Below, in pieces: positions 35,243 through 46,179 of a stretch of DNA of 64,000 nt. Source of the stretch: Aureobasidium sp. EXF-3400 (Eukaryota > Ascomycota > Dothideomycetes > Dothideales > Saccotheciaceae); contig SWBL01000020.1 of assembly GCA_024195585.1 (NCBI GenBank), positions 186,001 through 250,000 of the forward strand, written 5' to 3'. How positions within the stretch are numbered: the stretch's first letter is position 1; each line of letters begins with the position of its first letter. The notes beneath the pieces were generated by a model, which was not told where the DNA came from, searched no databases, and saw only the letters and a list, made by a program, of their open reading frames with translations. The position numbers and the translations under genes are program-made.

Positions 35243-37157
35243 GGTACCGAACGTTCGAAGTTGCGATGAAGGAGGAAGTAGAAGAGGGATAGATCAAGTA
35301 GACGATCAAAGGAAGGAAGACTTTGATGAACTTGGATGAGATCGTCAAAGTTGGGAGTGGATTGTCGAAGCGAGGGAGGAATTGGCTCGGCGACCACGTT
35401 ATATACACGAGAGGTGCGCGGAGGCGGAGAGAGCCGTATTGGTGAATGTGAAGGACAGGAACTGAGTGAAGAAGTTGAGGCAGGAACGAGTGACGCTTAA
35501 AGTAAACTTTGGCGGTTTGCTGTCCACCTGAGTGGAAGGTGCAACTGAGTGCCGGGCAATCAACGGCAGGAAGTCAAAGGGTCTGAATCTTCAATTGACG
35601 GTCAATGACGGGTTTATGAGAAAACGTTCTTGACAAGGGAGGACATACCTAGCTAGTCAAATCTCCACTGCAACAGATAGTGGGCTGTCAAACACGTCGG
35701 AGCTCTATAGGTACTGGTTATCACTTTTTACTTTCTCAATCTGTCCGACGATTCAGTCGAATGAGATGACGCAAACTGTGACAAGTTGTCTGAATACAAT
35801 AAGATGGAAGATTAGGGGTTTGTCAAGAATAGAAGATATGGCTCAGGTCAGCTTATCAGGCAAGGCGGCAGCAGAACGGGTATGTGCAGAGAATGTGATT
35901 GATCAGGGAAGCCTGAGACCAGGAGAAAACAGAAGGATTTCTAAGACCCAGGTAGGGTTGGGTTCCCTTTTATCATCATCTCTTCTCGTTCATGCATGAT
36001 AGGGCAGAAGAAAAAATTACAGCTACCTGAGCCTTCTTTACGTGTAACACAGTCATGTGGCTTCTCACCGTTATGCCATCGGGAGCGGTGAGGCCTGCAG
36101 AGAAGCAAGGACCCGATATCCCCTTCTCCCTTATGGGTTGCGTGCCTTTGATGGTGATGGATCGATAAAGGACAGTGCAGGCCGCGAAACGCCGTCACAA
36201 AGATGACGGCTGCCCCAGTTTCTCGGGACCCCACATCATGCCCAGAAACGATTGACGTGCAACCCACGCTCTCACCTCGTTGATTTCTAACAGGCTTGAC
36301 GAAGGGGTCTGTGGCGCACCTTGCAGCAGCCAACTCGATTCCTGCATGCAGGAGTAGCAGAAGAAACCTGTGTCCGATTCGATATATCGAGTCACCTCTT
36401 CCGTCTACTGAACCGCGAGTCAGACAACGAAATGTGAATCGACGAACCACGTCTATCTCCGGACATCGTGTGCTGTCTTCCATGCTCAGTGCTCAAGCCA
36501 CGTCTGCCCATATGTAGTAACTTCGCAAAATAGAAAGTCACAGCCTCAACAGCTTGGACATTGTGGAAATTGAGATCACAGACACCAAGGCAACGATTGA
36601 GCCATGCTGTGACCAAGGGGCGAACCAGTGTCTTCTCTTTGCAATGCCCCGTGCTGGTTTGTAGGAACAGATGCCTGGATGTTGAAATTACACCACGAAA
36701 AGAACATGTCTTTTCCCCACGAGAGATTGATGGACAACGGTCCGCAAGGAGTGGACCACAGAATGGCGATCGGCCCGAGCGCTCCGGATACTGGCGTGGG
36801 GGCTGGCGCGGCGGATGTCAAAACCCAAATTGAAACATGGAGCTGTGTGGTCTGGGAGGTCGGTCGGTCTCGAATTAGGCTTCCATGCAGCTGGAGTTTG
36901 ATGCAGTCAAACATGGGAAAAGAAGCGATATTTTGCAAGGAGAAATTGACCAACTTTTGACTATGTAGAAAGAAGCGGTCTGTACATCAAAGGTATATAA
37001 CGGAAGAAACAAGACCCAGAAAGACCACCATCAAACGCCGTGCACACGACGCTATGCAGATGAAGAAAAGAAGCAGGGAAACAGGAACCATATGTCCAAA
37101 GTAAGAAAGAAAGGGCAATTTTGAACAGAATCGTGTGTTGGACGTAAGGGTGGTGTC
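35243..37157. other. Long intergenic region
   Basis: About 1.9 kb between the SDR start and the YSC84-like 3' end. Frames of 110-180 codons exist at 35941-36483, 36576-36953 and 36628-36960, but they overlap one another on both strands and show no domain, so none is called. Confidence 0.45.
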
Positions 37158-38511
37158 TTAGGTGAGTTCGACGTAGTTGCTGCAGATCAATGTCAGCCCA
37201 GTTAAAGATAGAAGAGCAATGACAACTTACCTGGGGAAAATGCCTTCTCTTGAGCCGATTCTGCCTGTCCACCAATCATTACTGTTATCAGTCTTCTTGA
37301 CAATAGTAATAATATCGCCCTTCTTGAAACCCAAATCGCCAGGCTGATCAGGATCGAATGTGAACTTTGCAATGGCCTGACCAGGCTGGGGAGTTTTAGA
37401 ATCGCCGAAGTTTGGCTTAGGAGCACTGGGCCTGGAAGGCTTGCGATCAGAGTACGAGTAGTCGGCTTGATCAGCAAACGCACTGTTGCTGCGTGCACGA
37501 GATGCCTCCAGGCGATCGAAGGTCTCGCTAGGATTGGCACGCGAGCCGTAGCTGGGCTGTCTGTCATAAACATCGTCTTGCCATGTACTGGCACGCGAAG
37601 GACCACCAAAGTTGCTTGATCCTGTGCGGTCTGAACGAACGCCTTCACCATGAGCGGTACCTCTTCTGCCTTGCCAGATGACGTCGTCGTGGGATTCATC
37701 GTAGACGGGAATGTCGTTGTACATGGCCTCGCCCTGGCTTGCAGCATTTCCGGCGAATATTCTGCTGTTGAGGACGCGCATCAGAGGCTCGGCCTGGGGT
37801 GGGACGGGAACGGCGCCCTCGAGCAGGGCTCTGGCAGTGACGCGACGGTTGTACATCTTCTCGTTGGCATCTCTTCTCTCGATCATAGCACTACCTTCGA
37901 GAGAGATACCAGCAAACAAGCCCTTGGTCTTGCTGTAAGCAAAGATACCAGCGACACCTTTGAGCGAGGCGGCACCAGCAGCTTCAGCGTTGCGACCGAC
38001 GGGACCAGCGGCAATCGAGACGTTGCCTCCAAGAGTGATACTGCCAGCTTGAGCAAAGGTGCGGACAGCGGCAGCGTCATTGAGGATGAAGACGAAATCG
38101 GTGAGTTCAAAACCAATCTGACCACCAAAGCCACCACCGACGGTACCGATTGCGGAGGGAGCGGACCTGAAGGCGATGTCAGCAGATGTCTGGGACAAAG
38201 TGAAGAGGAGCAGTATTACCAGGAGCCGTCTGCTAGACGGGCTACGATGACACCGGAGCCGAAACGACCACTACCGAGGAAGCCGGCCTTGAAGACGGTC
38301 ATGATGGCGAGACCTTTGGCATTTGCGAGGATTTGGGGAGGAATGATCTTGTCGGGGCCGAAGGACTGTTTGGGGTCGACAAAGGATGCGAGGATCTTGC
38401 CAGTCTTCTTACACTCGCCTAGAAAGTATTAGAAGCCGTGTAGAGAGTTGCGGTATACGAGCGCGACTCACTCTTCATGGAAGAGGGCAGCGGGTTGTTG
38501 ATGAGCGGCAT
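37158..38511 (-). CDS. SYLF-SH3 protein, YSC84/LSB family
   Basis: Four exons (38472-38511, 38220-38418, 37231-38166, 37158-37179) give 398 residues. The SYLF (DUF500) domain spans about residues 1-220: NNPLPSSMKSECKKTGKIL, the GLAIMTVFKAGFLGSGRFGSG block, and IGTVGGGFGGQIGFELTDFV. A disordered Ser/Arg/Asp-rich linker leads to a C-terminal SH3 domain (AIAKFTFDPDQPGDLGFKKGDII ... NDWWTGRIGSREGIFPSNYVEL). The final exon of 22 nt encodes the NYVELT end, so a model that misses it truncates the SH3. YSC84 proteins bind phosphoinositides and Las17/actin at endocytic patches, which fits the ANTH and ArfGAP genes nearby. Confidence 0.94.
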
Positions 38512-38936
38512 GTTGGGCGGCTGGAACGGCAATCGTATGGGAGGTTGAAGACGTAGAGGTCAGAGGAGAGTACACGACGTGAACGGCACCCAGGATCTTG
38601 GGGGACAAGGAAGAAACAGCGATGGGCGCAGCGACACGAGAATGAGTGGTGTTAGGCATACAAGTCAAGTCGAGTTCGGCCAAGTCATGGCATAGCTCGG
38701 CGACCGCGACAGCCCCACCAAGAGCGACTCGTCGTCATTGTCCGTGCTCCTCCCGCCGAACCCCAGACCGGCAACAACTTCCCAAATCGCCGCGACCTTC
38801 GGGGTCCTGCTTGCTGCTTGTACCGACATTGATCATTCTTTGTCCCTTGATCCATCGCATCTGCCTACCATACTACGCCTGCAGTTGTCGCAATCCATTA
38901 CGAACACCGAGAAAGTCCCTCTGAGATATCGCCACA
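38512..38936. promoter_or_regulatory. Divergent promoter region, YSC84-like / SFT1-like
   Basis: A 425-nt interval between divergent start codons. It probably serves both genes; no specific motif identified. Confidence 0.4.
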
Positions 38937-39363
38937 ATGTCTGAAGCCTACGAGCGCGAACGGTAGACACTCCTCTTTTCCCTGCTGCGACACTACACAG
39001 CCACTGACACCTCTCAAAGTCAAAACAACTCGCGACTGGATGACCTCGCCGGAAAGGTATCTGCCTTGCGCGGCGTCACCATCGACATCTACGACAATGC
39101 TCGCGACCAGGGTGTCATCGACTCTTCCGTACGCCGCTCTACCCCTGACTGTCCGAGTCTACAACCATGCTAATACTCGGCCTCAGACAAATGCATTCTC
39201 CACCTTCTCAAACAGCTTGCAAGGCAGTGCTGGCAGATTGACACGTATGGCACAACAAGGAAACAAGGTCGCCATCCTCAAGCTCGCTGGCATCATCATC
39301 GCCATTGTTATCGTTCTCTACTGGGTCGGTGGTTGGGTGTTTGGAGGCTCTAAGGCTGCTTGA
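38937..39363 (+). CDS. sft1: SFT1/BET1-type Qc-SNARE
   Basis: Three exons (38937-38962, 39020-39128, 39187-39363; introns of 57 and 58 nt) give 103 residues. The SNARE helix runs through RLDDLAGKVSALRGVTIDIYD to GSAGRLTRMAQQGN. A C-terminal tail anchor (LAGIIIAIVIVLYWVGGWVFG) is followed by a short luminal end. Length and pattern match yeast Sft1 (about 97 residues), including the SSxRLTR-like segment before the anchor. It should act in retrograde transport within the Golgi. The related Bet1 is the main alternative, but the RLTRM...GNK spacing favours Sft1. Confidence 0.87.
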
Positions 39364-39858
39364 ACCTTCTCCCATCTGCTTGATACGGCTCTTACAACAC
39401 AATAACGATGGTCTGAGTACTGCTGGACTTGGAAAGGAGCAGCGTCACGCGCACACGGGGCTCTAGCCGGGTACCTGCCCAGAGATACGTGAAGGGAGGA
39501 CCCGAGTTGAAGCAGCCAAACAATTCGTGATGGCTACATACATGAACGGATGTATCTCAGACCGCAGATACAGCAGTTGGTCCAACTGCAGATCGGTACA
39601 AAGGAGGTGACCTGGCGAAGTTGGCAAATATGGAGGACAAGGCACGCCAGGACACGCTTGATACGTCCACCTAATACTTCACGAAGTCACCACAACAGCG
39701 ATATGCGTTGGACGTGTACAGATAATCAGGGCTAAGCGTTTTTCCGAAGCATTTTGATGGTGTATATTAGGCAGAAGCGCATTTGTATTCAATCATGACC
39801 ATCAAGGTCTTCAATGCTACTTTTTTTCACCTTCCTGTGCTGCTACTAATGCTGTGAT
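39364..39858. other. Convergent intergenic region
   Basis: 3' flanks of the SNARE and ArfGAP genes. No supported feature. Confidence 0.4.
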
Positions 39859-41809
39859 TTAACCCCAGACATTTCCAAAAAGATCGTCTGAGGCTGGTGC
39901 TTTGTTGTTAGATGTGGAGGCAGTCGGTGCAGGTGCACTGCTCCAGCCACCAAAGTCATCATCCTGGCTGACGGTAGGCTTGCTAGAAGAAGTGCCCTCG
40001 TTGCTTCCCCAACCACCAAAGTCGTCGTCATTCGACACGCTGGTCATGGCAGGTGCTTTGTATGATGTAGTGGTCGAAGTAGGCGCCTTGTACGAAGTAG
40101 TAGGTGGTGCAGGCGCTGCTGGCTCAGGGGTACTCCAAGCATTGTTTGAGCCCCAGGCGTCCATGTTATCAAGGCCGGACATGGCTGGCACAGGTGCAGG
40201 CTTCGGTGGTGGTACGGGGCTCGACAAGTTGAAGGCAGATGCAGAGGTTGAAGTTGCGGGCTTGGCAGGAGGTGCAGGAGCACTCATGTCGAACAAGTCT
40301 CCCATGCCAGAGCTGACTGGAACTGGTGATTTTGTGGACATGGGCGCTGGTGCAGGCGACGGTGCAGATGTGAAGTCGCCGAAATCGCCGAATCCACTCG
40401 ACATGCGAGCTGGTTGAGGCTTAGGAGCAGGTGCAGCGGATGGTTTAGGCGGAGGTGCGGGCTTAGCATCGAAAAAGCTACCACCGCTGAGAGAGCTTGT
40501 ACGCGACACTGGGGAAGTCAGGTTTGAGAAGGCAGAGGGCTTGGGCTGCTGTTGCGGCTGTTGCGGAACAGGCGTGCCACCAAAGTTCAAGCCGCCAAAG
40601 GCATCAGCCATACCGCCGAAAGAGGATGTCGAAGCGGCAGGAGAATGTAATGGTGGAGAAGTGAAGCCACCAAAAGCGTTTGAGGAAGACTGAGGCTGCT
40701 GTACTGGGGCAGGCTTAGGTGCGGATGCGTACAAGGACAGAATGGATTGCTTGAGGTCTGATCGTGGATTGCTTCCAGCAGTAGCAACTCCCGAAGCAGC
40801 GCTAGCTGGACGTGCTGGTGGTGCAGTCTGGCTGGTTCCAAAGAAGTCGAGACCAAGTAGAGAGTCGCCAGGACGGGTTTGCTTAGGAGGTGCAGCAGGA
40901 GCCTTTTGCTGTTGTTGTGGAGGGGGCCTTGAAGCAATCGTAGGTTCGGCAGTGCTGGCACGGGCTGGGGTCAGGTCGTCGCCAAATAGATCGATGACCG
41001 GAGCAGGTGCTCTGGGAGCTGCAGGAGGGGCAGCAGGTCCGCTGTTCATGGAAGCGTTTCTGAGCGAGGCTGATCGGTCCAGCTTGGCCTTTTCTTGAAC
41101 TACACTAAGGGGCTGGGTTCTGGTCAGCGGCTCTGTATTAGGAGAAGGTCGACTTGTATTTACCACGTCTTCATCTCCACCCTCACCTCCCAGAGTCGAG
41201 GGGTCTGGAATGGGACCATCCATAGTCCATCTCTTCGAATCGTACTTTGTGCGGATAAAGTTCTCGATCTTGCTGCATACGTGTCAGTCGTTGGTTTCAG
41301 GACTTCTGTCGTAGACCAGAGACGTACGCTTCAGCGGGAACATGACCAGGGGCAAGCTTTGCTTCCCAGTACCTATAGAACGACGATCAATAAATGTATG
41401 CTGGAACGGACGATGGTTTCGTACTTGTTGGCTCTGGTGTTGCCCCACTTCAGCATGCTCTGGAGTTGCTCGTCGGTCCAAGAATCCAGGTCGACAGACT
41501 TGACTCTGCTGATGTGCGTACCCATACCACGGTGAATACCAGAGCATCTACATGTCTTGTTAGCAAACGTCTAAACGCATGAGAGCAACAATTGCGCACC
41601 GAATGCAGATGAAGATGCCCAAGTTCCAACTGGCCCATCTCGGGTCTGTCGACACTTGTCAGCTTCGACGCCTTGTCACAGTGCCCAAACATCGTACGCT
41701 TGTTCCTTTTGCAGTCTGCGCAGCTCTTGTTTCCCTCCAACTTGACCAAGCTCTTCAACGTCTGCTGGTTCTGCATCGTCCTGTCGGGTCCGGCGGGTCT
41801 CCGCGACAT
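39859..41809 (-). CDS. ArfGAP zinc-finger protein
   Basis: Five exons (41698-41809, 41600-41645, 41425-41547, 41328-41372, 39859-41272) give 579 residues. The ArfGAP domain (about residues 12-130) has the C-x2-C-x16-C-x2-C finger ([20 protein letters not shown], then CIRC) and the [20 protein letters not shown] segment with the arginine finger, then [14 protein letters not shown]. Introns interrupt the finger itself, which is why the domain is scattered over four small exons. The long C-terminal half is Pro/Ala/Ser/Gln-rich and disordered with repeated W/F-containing patches ([24 protein letters not shown]). It should stimulate GTP hydrolysis on Arf in Golgi/endosomal traffic; it most resembles the AGE2/SMAP-type group. 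Confidence 0.92.
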
Positions 41810-42232
41810 GGCGGCGGTTGTATCGAATTCGGGGAGGTGTCGTGTGAGGTGTGACGATGACGGATTGACCAAGCGAAGTGAGTATTATTGCGCCAGTGAT
41901 GTCCGACTACGGCTCCGCGGTAAGATCAAATTGTTGTGTACCTAATCTGGACAAGGACGAACGATTAATCAAAGCTGCCCCTATGACGCTGCTCCGTCCG
42001 CACGTGATCCATTGACTCAATAGCAGCCGCTCCTTTAAACTCTCGTTTCATAACTCAAATGAACTGGTTTCAGTCTTCCTGTTCTCTGGAAGTGCAGAAG
42101 ATATGTAGAAAAAGACAATTGACCACCCCAGCGCCTCGCTGCCATGCCTCGTATGGGTATTGCGCCAAAAACACCGACCAAGCTGTAATGCATCCTCGTC
42201 TTGTCGTCTCCTTTTGTAGTCGAATAACATCA
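41810..42232. other. Intergenic region, ArfGAP / LUC7
   Basis: Promoter side of the ArfGAP gene and 3' flank of LUC7, both on the minus strand. Nothing else is supported. Confidence 0.4.
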
Positions 42233-43144
42233 TCACCATCTGCCACCTCCTCTTCTTCCATAGCCGCCACCACCTCCACCTCGTCTGCCGCCATATCCAC
42301 CACTGCGACCACCGTACTCTCTGTCATCGTAACCACCTCTAGGGCCTGAGGGCTCGTCACGGATCGGCGGTTGTCGACCCTGGAGATCCTTCTGTAGCTG
42401 TTGGTACGTCTTACGCATTTGTGCATAACCAAGATGCATCTTTCCGAAAAAGTGATCCGCCAGTCTGCGATCATTGTCCAATCTACTGAGGTATGCGCCG
42501 CACACATCGCAGACTTGGAGCTTTTGGTGACCTGAGGGGCCTGAAGTGTCGGATAGAGCCTTGAGTTCGCGTTCGCGATCCTCCTTCAATTGTTTCTGCT
42601 GCCTGATACGGAAGTATTCTGTGACGGCCGTGTTGACACTACCCAACTCGCCCAGAATCTGGACCTCGACCAGACCGTCCTCGATGTTGCGCGACAATTC
42701 GCCAATCTGTTTCAGAAGAGCATTTGTTTGGCGGATCTCATCGGGAGTCTTCTCCAAGCGGCGCTGAGCGCTGTCGATGCGTCGGTTGCAATCGTCGATG
42801 TATTTTTGCATGTCTCGCATGTAGTCGAATTCGAAGCCCCATTTGCGCTTTTGGTGATCGTCTGCATTTTCGTACTCGGACTTCAAGGCTTCGCTGTGGG
42901 TCTTTGGACATAGACCGAGATCTTGTTTGGTGTTGGTAAACAGGTCGTGAGGACAGGTGCCGACAAGGTAGGAGCGGCACACCTTTGGATCAGTGATGGA
43001 CAACTGAGGAGCGCGCGATGCGCCGGGGCCGGCCAACAACTGCTCGCCCATTAGCTGCTCTATAGTGACGTGTCAGTGTTGTGATCAGATCAAGGTGTTG
43101 CGATGTGAGAGCGTACCAAGCAGCTTTCTCTGCTCGGCGGCCAT
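42233..43144 (-). CDS. luc7: LUC7-family U1 snRNP splicing factor
   Basis: Two exons (43117-43144 and 42233-43059; 57-nt intron) give 284 residues. It starts MAAEQRKLLEQLMGEQLL, the conserved LUC7 N-terminus, with the intron inside it. The first zinc finger is CCCH-like (CRSYLVGTCPHDLFTNTKQD ... LCPKTH). A long coiled coil follows (NRRIDSAQRRLEKTPDE region), then the second C2H2-like finger (CDVCGAYLSRLDND ... HFFGKMHLGY). The C-terminus is an RGG-type Arg/Gly/Tyr-rich tail. LUC7 proteins help U1 snRNP select 5' splice sites; this may matter for the unusual donor sites seen in this window. Confidence 0.95.
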
Positions 43145-43412
43145 GTTGACTATGCGCTACGTCGCGGGAGTGTTTTGTAGACAGCTTTTGAAGAGACCAA
43201 GCGACAGGGCAGATGTGGGAGTAGAGAAGGGGTATTGCAAGATGATTGATGTGAAATGAGTGGTGGTGGTATACAGATGGAAAGGTTTCGTGAGCAGCAA
43301 AAGCGGAAGAGAGAGTGGCCGCTCCGCGCTGGTCGCTGATGGACTTCTTGGCACATGGATGCTCGACCTGTCAACCCCTTTAGCCATCTTCAGTCTACGC
43401 CATGAGGCCGCC

Positions 43413-45212
43413 ATGCTCGTGATAGTCTTTGCCCTGTCGCTGCTGTGCCTGTTCGCACCATGGGCTGAAGGGCAATACACCGAGCAGCTAGATCTGCACC
43501 CACTTCCTCAATCCCAACTTCTGGCTGCCTTCAACTTCAAGGCCAACACAACAAAGTCCGACTTTGATGCCCAGAACTACCGCCTGTTCCCGCGCTCACT
43601 CGGCCAGATCCTGCAACACACACATGCTCGAGAGCTTCATCTTCGCTTCAGTCTTGGTCGCTGGGACTCGGAGAACTGGGGACAACGACCACGCCATGGC
43701 CGCCGTGAAGGAGGTACTGGTGTCGAGCTATGGGCTTGGGTCGACGCAGACTCACACGAACAAGCCAATGCTCGCTGGTTGACCTTGAGCAATGCTCTCT
43801 CTGGCCTCTTCTGTGCCTCTATCAACTTTATCGACTCGACCAAGACTATCCGCCCGGCCATGACTTTTGATCTCGAAGGCTCCCACAAGGATACATCTGG
43901 CTTACACCTGCTGCACGGTGCCCTACCTCACGAAGTCGTCTGTACCGAGAACCTGACTCCCTTCTTGAAGCTTCTCCCGTGCAAGGGCAAGGCTGGCATT
44001 GCCACCCTCCTAGATGGACACAAGCTTTTTGACGCCTCCTGGCAGACAATGGCCATTGATGTGCGCCCCGTTTGCCCGACTGATGGAGGCGAGTGCTTGC
44101 TGGAGATTGAACAGACGGTAGACATGGTTCTTGACCTAGACCGATCTATGCGATCTCAGCAAGACCCCATTCCCAGGCCTCCACCGCTTGAGGACATCGC
44201 CTGTGACACTGAAAAATGGTACCACAATCACGACACTTGTTATCCATGTGAACGCTCCACAGAGCGTGGCTGGACTTTGAGTAGGGTGTTTGGTCGTCCC
44301 ATTCGTGGTTCTTGCCATGTCAACGAAGGTCCCTCTCCTGAGTCAGTCATCCTGCATGCTGCTCCTGGCCAAGATATCCAGATCACCGCCGACGAGGCTC
44401 ACAGTGAGCACAAATCCGAGGATGGCATTGTACGCTATGTTCTTCCGCAGTCTGGTGATTTTGATATTGCAATGGGCGAGCAACCCCTAATCTCGCCTTC
44501 AACTCTAGAACAACCACGCCTTCATGCAGAACGAACCATGGTCGGCTACGGCCAGGAGCGAGGCGGCATGCGTGTTATCCTTACCAACCCGTCCACTACT
44601 GATGCTGTAGACCTCGTCTATCTCGAGTCTTTACCATGGTTCATGAAACCATATCTGCACACTTTACACGCCTCTATCAACTCTGCCCCATCACCATCGT
44701 CTATTCAGCAGATCTTCTACAGGCCTGCAATCGATCGTGCCAGAGGTACACACCTTGAGTTACGCCTCCACGTTCCTGCCGGTGTCTCCTTGGTCCTGAC
44801 TTACGACTTTGAAAAGGCCATTCTGCGATACACCGAATACCCTCCTGATGCCAACCGTGGTTTTGATGTTGCTCCCTCAATAGTGAAGCTGCTGACCAAC
44901 TCAACCAACGGCGGACACAACTCACCTGTATATCTACGCACCACTTCTATGCTCCTTCCCCTGCCGACTCCCGATTTTAGTATGCCATACAACGTCATCA
45001 TCTTGACTAGCACTGTCATGGCCATGGCATTTGGTAGTATCTTCAATCTGATTGTTCGCCGGTTTGTCGCTGCAGACGAGGTCGAGCCTGCAGGAATTGT
45101 TGCCATTAAATCAAAGGTCCAGGCTGTCGTCGCTAGCTTGAAACAGAAGATGCAAAAGAGCAGAGAGGTCAAGGCTGCCGATCAGAATGGCGAAACCAAG
45201 AAAGGACGGTAG
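43413..45212 (+). CDS. gpi16: GPI transamidase subunit GPI16/PIG-T
   Basis: An intronless frame of 599 residues from the ATG at 43413, chosen because it directly begins a signal peptide (MLVIVFALSLLCLFAPWAEG). An in-frame ATG at 43359 is the alternative. The luminal domain carries family blocks YTEQLDLHPLPQSQLLAAFNF, LFPRSLGQIL, WDSENWGQRP, GTGVELWAW and the late WFMKPYLHTL and MLLPLPTPDFSMPYNVI. One membrane span near residues 533-553 is followed by a short basic cytosolic tail. GPI16 is a scaffold of the ER GPI transamidase that attaches GPI anchors to proteins. It is divergent from LUC7 with only 268 nt between start codons. Confidence 0.95.
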   Translation: MLVIVFALSLLCLFAPWAEGQYTEQLDLHPLPQSQLLAAFNFKANTTKSDFDAQNYRLFPRSLGQILQHTHARELHLRFSLGRWDSENWGQRPRHGRREGGTGVELWAWVDADSHEQANARWLTLSNALSGLFCASINFIDSTKTIRPAMTFDLEGSHKDTSGLHLLHGALPHEVVCTENLTPFLKLLPCKGKAGIATLLDGHKLFDASWQTMAIDVRPVCPTDGGECLLEIEQTVDMVLDLDRSMRSQQDPIPRPPPLEDIACDTEKWYHNHDTCYPCERSTERGWTLSRVFGRPIRGSCHVNEGPSPESVILHAAPGQDIQITADEAHSEHKSEDGIVRYVLPQSGDFDIAMGEQPLISPSTLEQPRLHAERTMVGYGQERGGMRVILTNPSTTDAVDLVYLESLPWFMKPYLHTLHASINSAPSPSSIQQIFYRPAIDRARGTHLELRLHVPAGVSLVLTYDFEKAILRYTEYPPDANRGFDVAPSIVKLLTNSTNGGHNSPVYLRTTSMLLPLPTPDFSMPYNVIILTSTVMAMAFGSIFNLIVRRFVAADEVEPAGIVAIKSKVQAVVASLKQKMQKSREVKAADQNGETKKGR

Positions 45213-46179
45213 TTGGATATATGTTCGGCCACAGCCCACAGTATATGAGAAAATGACATTTCCTGCTCAACACTTTCGATCGTCCTCTGCATTGTGCTTC
45301 TCTCATGGTAGATGCCCAAGCTGTACCCCTTAAGGACTACCTTCCTTCTGACATTACCGCTATCACTCTTTTTAGCCACAGTACCCCCAGGAAACAACGT
45401 ATCGAAAGAAGGAATTTTGCAAGGTCTCACGTCGGTATGGCTTGGCTGTGTTGCACTTCCACTTCACTTCCACTACACTTCCACTTCACTTCCACTACAC
45501 TTCCACTTCACTTCCACTACACTTCCACTACACTTTCACTTTACTTTCACTTTACTTTCACTTTACTTTCACTTTACTTTCACTTTACTTTCACTTCACT
45601 TTCACTCCATCTCACTCTCACTTCTGAACACCTCTAGACGACATATTCCTGCCAACCACCCCTTAACTCATCCCCGTTCTTTAGCCCAATCTTCCATCCC
45701 CTCCAAAGATCTCGAGTTCGAATTTCTGCATCTGCTAACATTTCTCTCAGAACGTCCGTGGCCCTGGTCACACTGTCCCTTGTGGTGAGGATCTCAGAGA
45801 GGCGTCATCCTGTCGGCTAACTGTAGAATTCGTAACTTCGGGTGGGTGATTCTCGCCCCTGATGTCTAACCAGCACAGGTCCAGGGCCTAGCCCACTCGC
45901 CAATCCGGAGCAGCGGTCTACACCTGATCTTGCAAACACAAGGATGGTGATTCTGCGCGCACTGGGTGATGGCTATGATTGATTGTTCTTTCAGAGATTT
46001 CCTTGCAAACACAAGGCTTTCACTGGCTGAATGAGCTTTCTAGTTGTTCAATATTCACGACCTCCGCTGTAAGTGAAAACTTCCCCCTGACACGCTCGAG
46101 ATCTTTGGAATCACTTTCTTTTTTGCTTTTACTATTTGTCACTATGTACACTGCGTGCTTGTCCAATGTTCTTGTTCAT
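45213..46179. other. Convergent intergenic region with minisatellite
   Basis: 3' flanks of GPI16 and the D-lactate dehydrogenase gene. Apart from the 11-bp repeat array at 45456-45609, nothing is supported. Confidence 0.5.
45456..45609. repeat. 11-bp minisatellite, about 14 units, two subtypes
   Basis: Fourteen tandem 11-mers can be laid out without gaps. The first seven are CTTCCACTTCA or CTTCCACTACA; the next five are CTTTCACTTTA; the last two are intermediate variants (CTTTCACTTCA, CTTTCACTCCA). The strand is pyrimidine-rich. It lies between two convergent genes, outside any supported coding region. Confidence 0.95.

Noticed and set aside
35941..36483. 180-codon open frame upstream of the SDR
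   Set aside because: Cys/His/Arg-rich with no recognisable fold; competing frames are open on the other strand.
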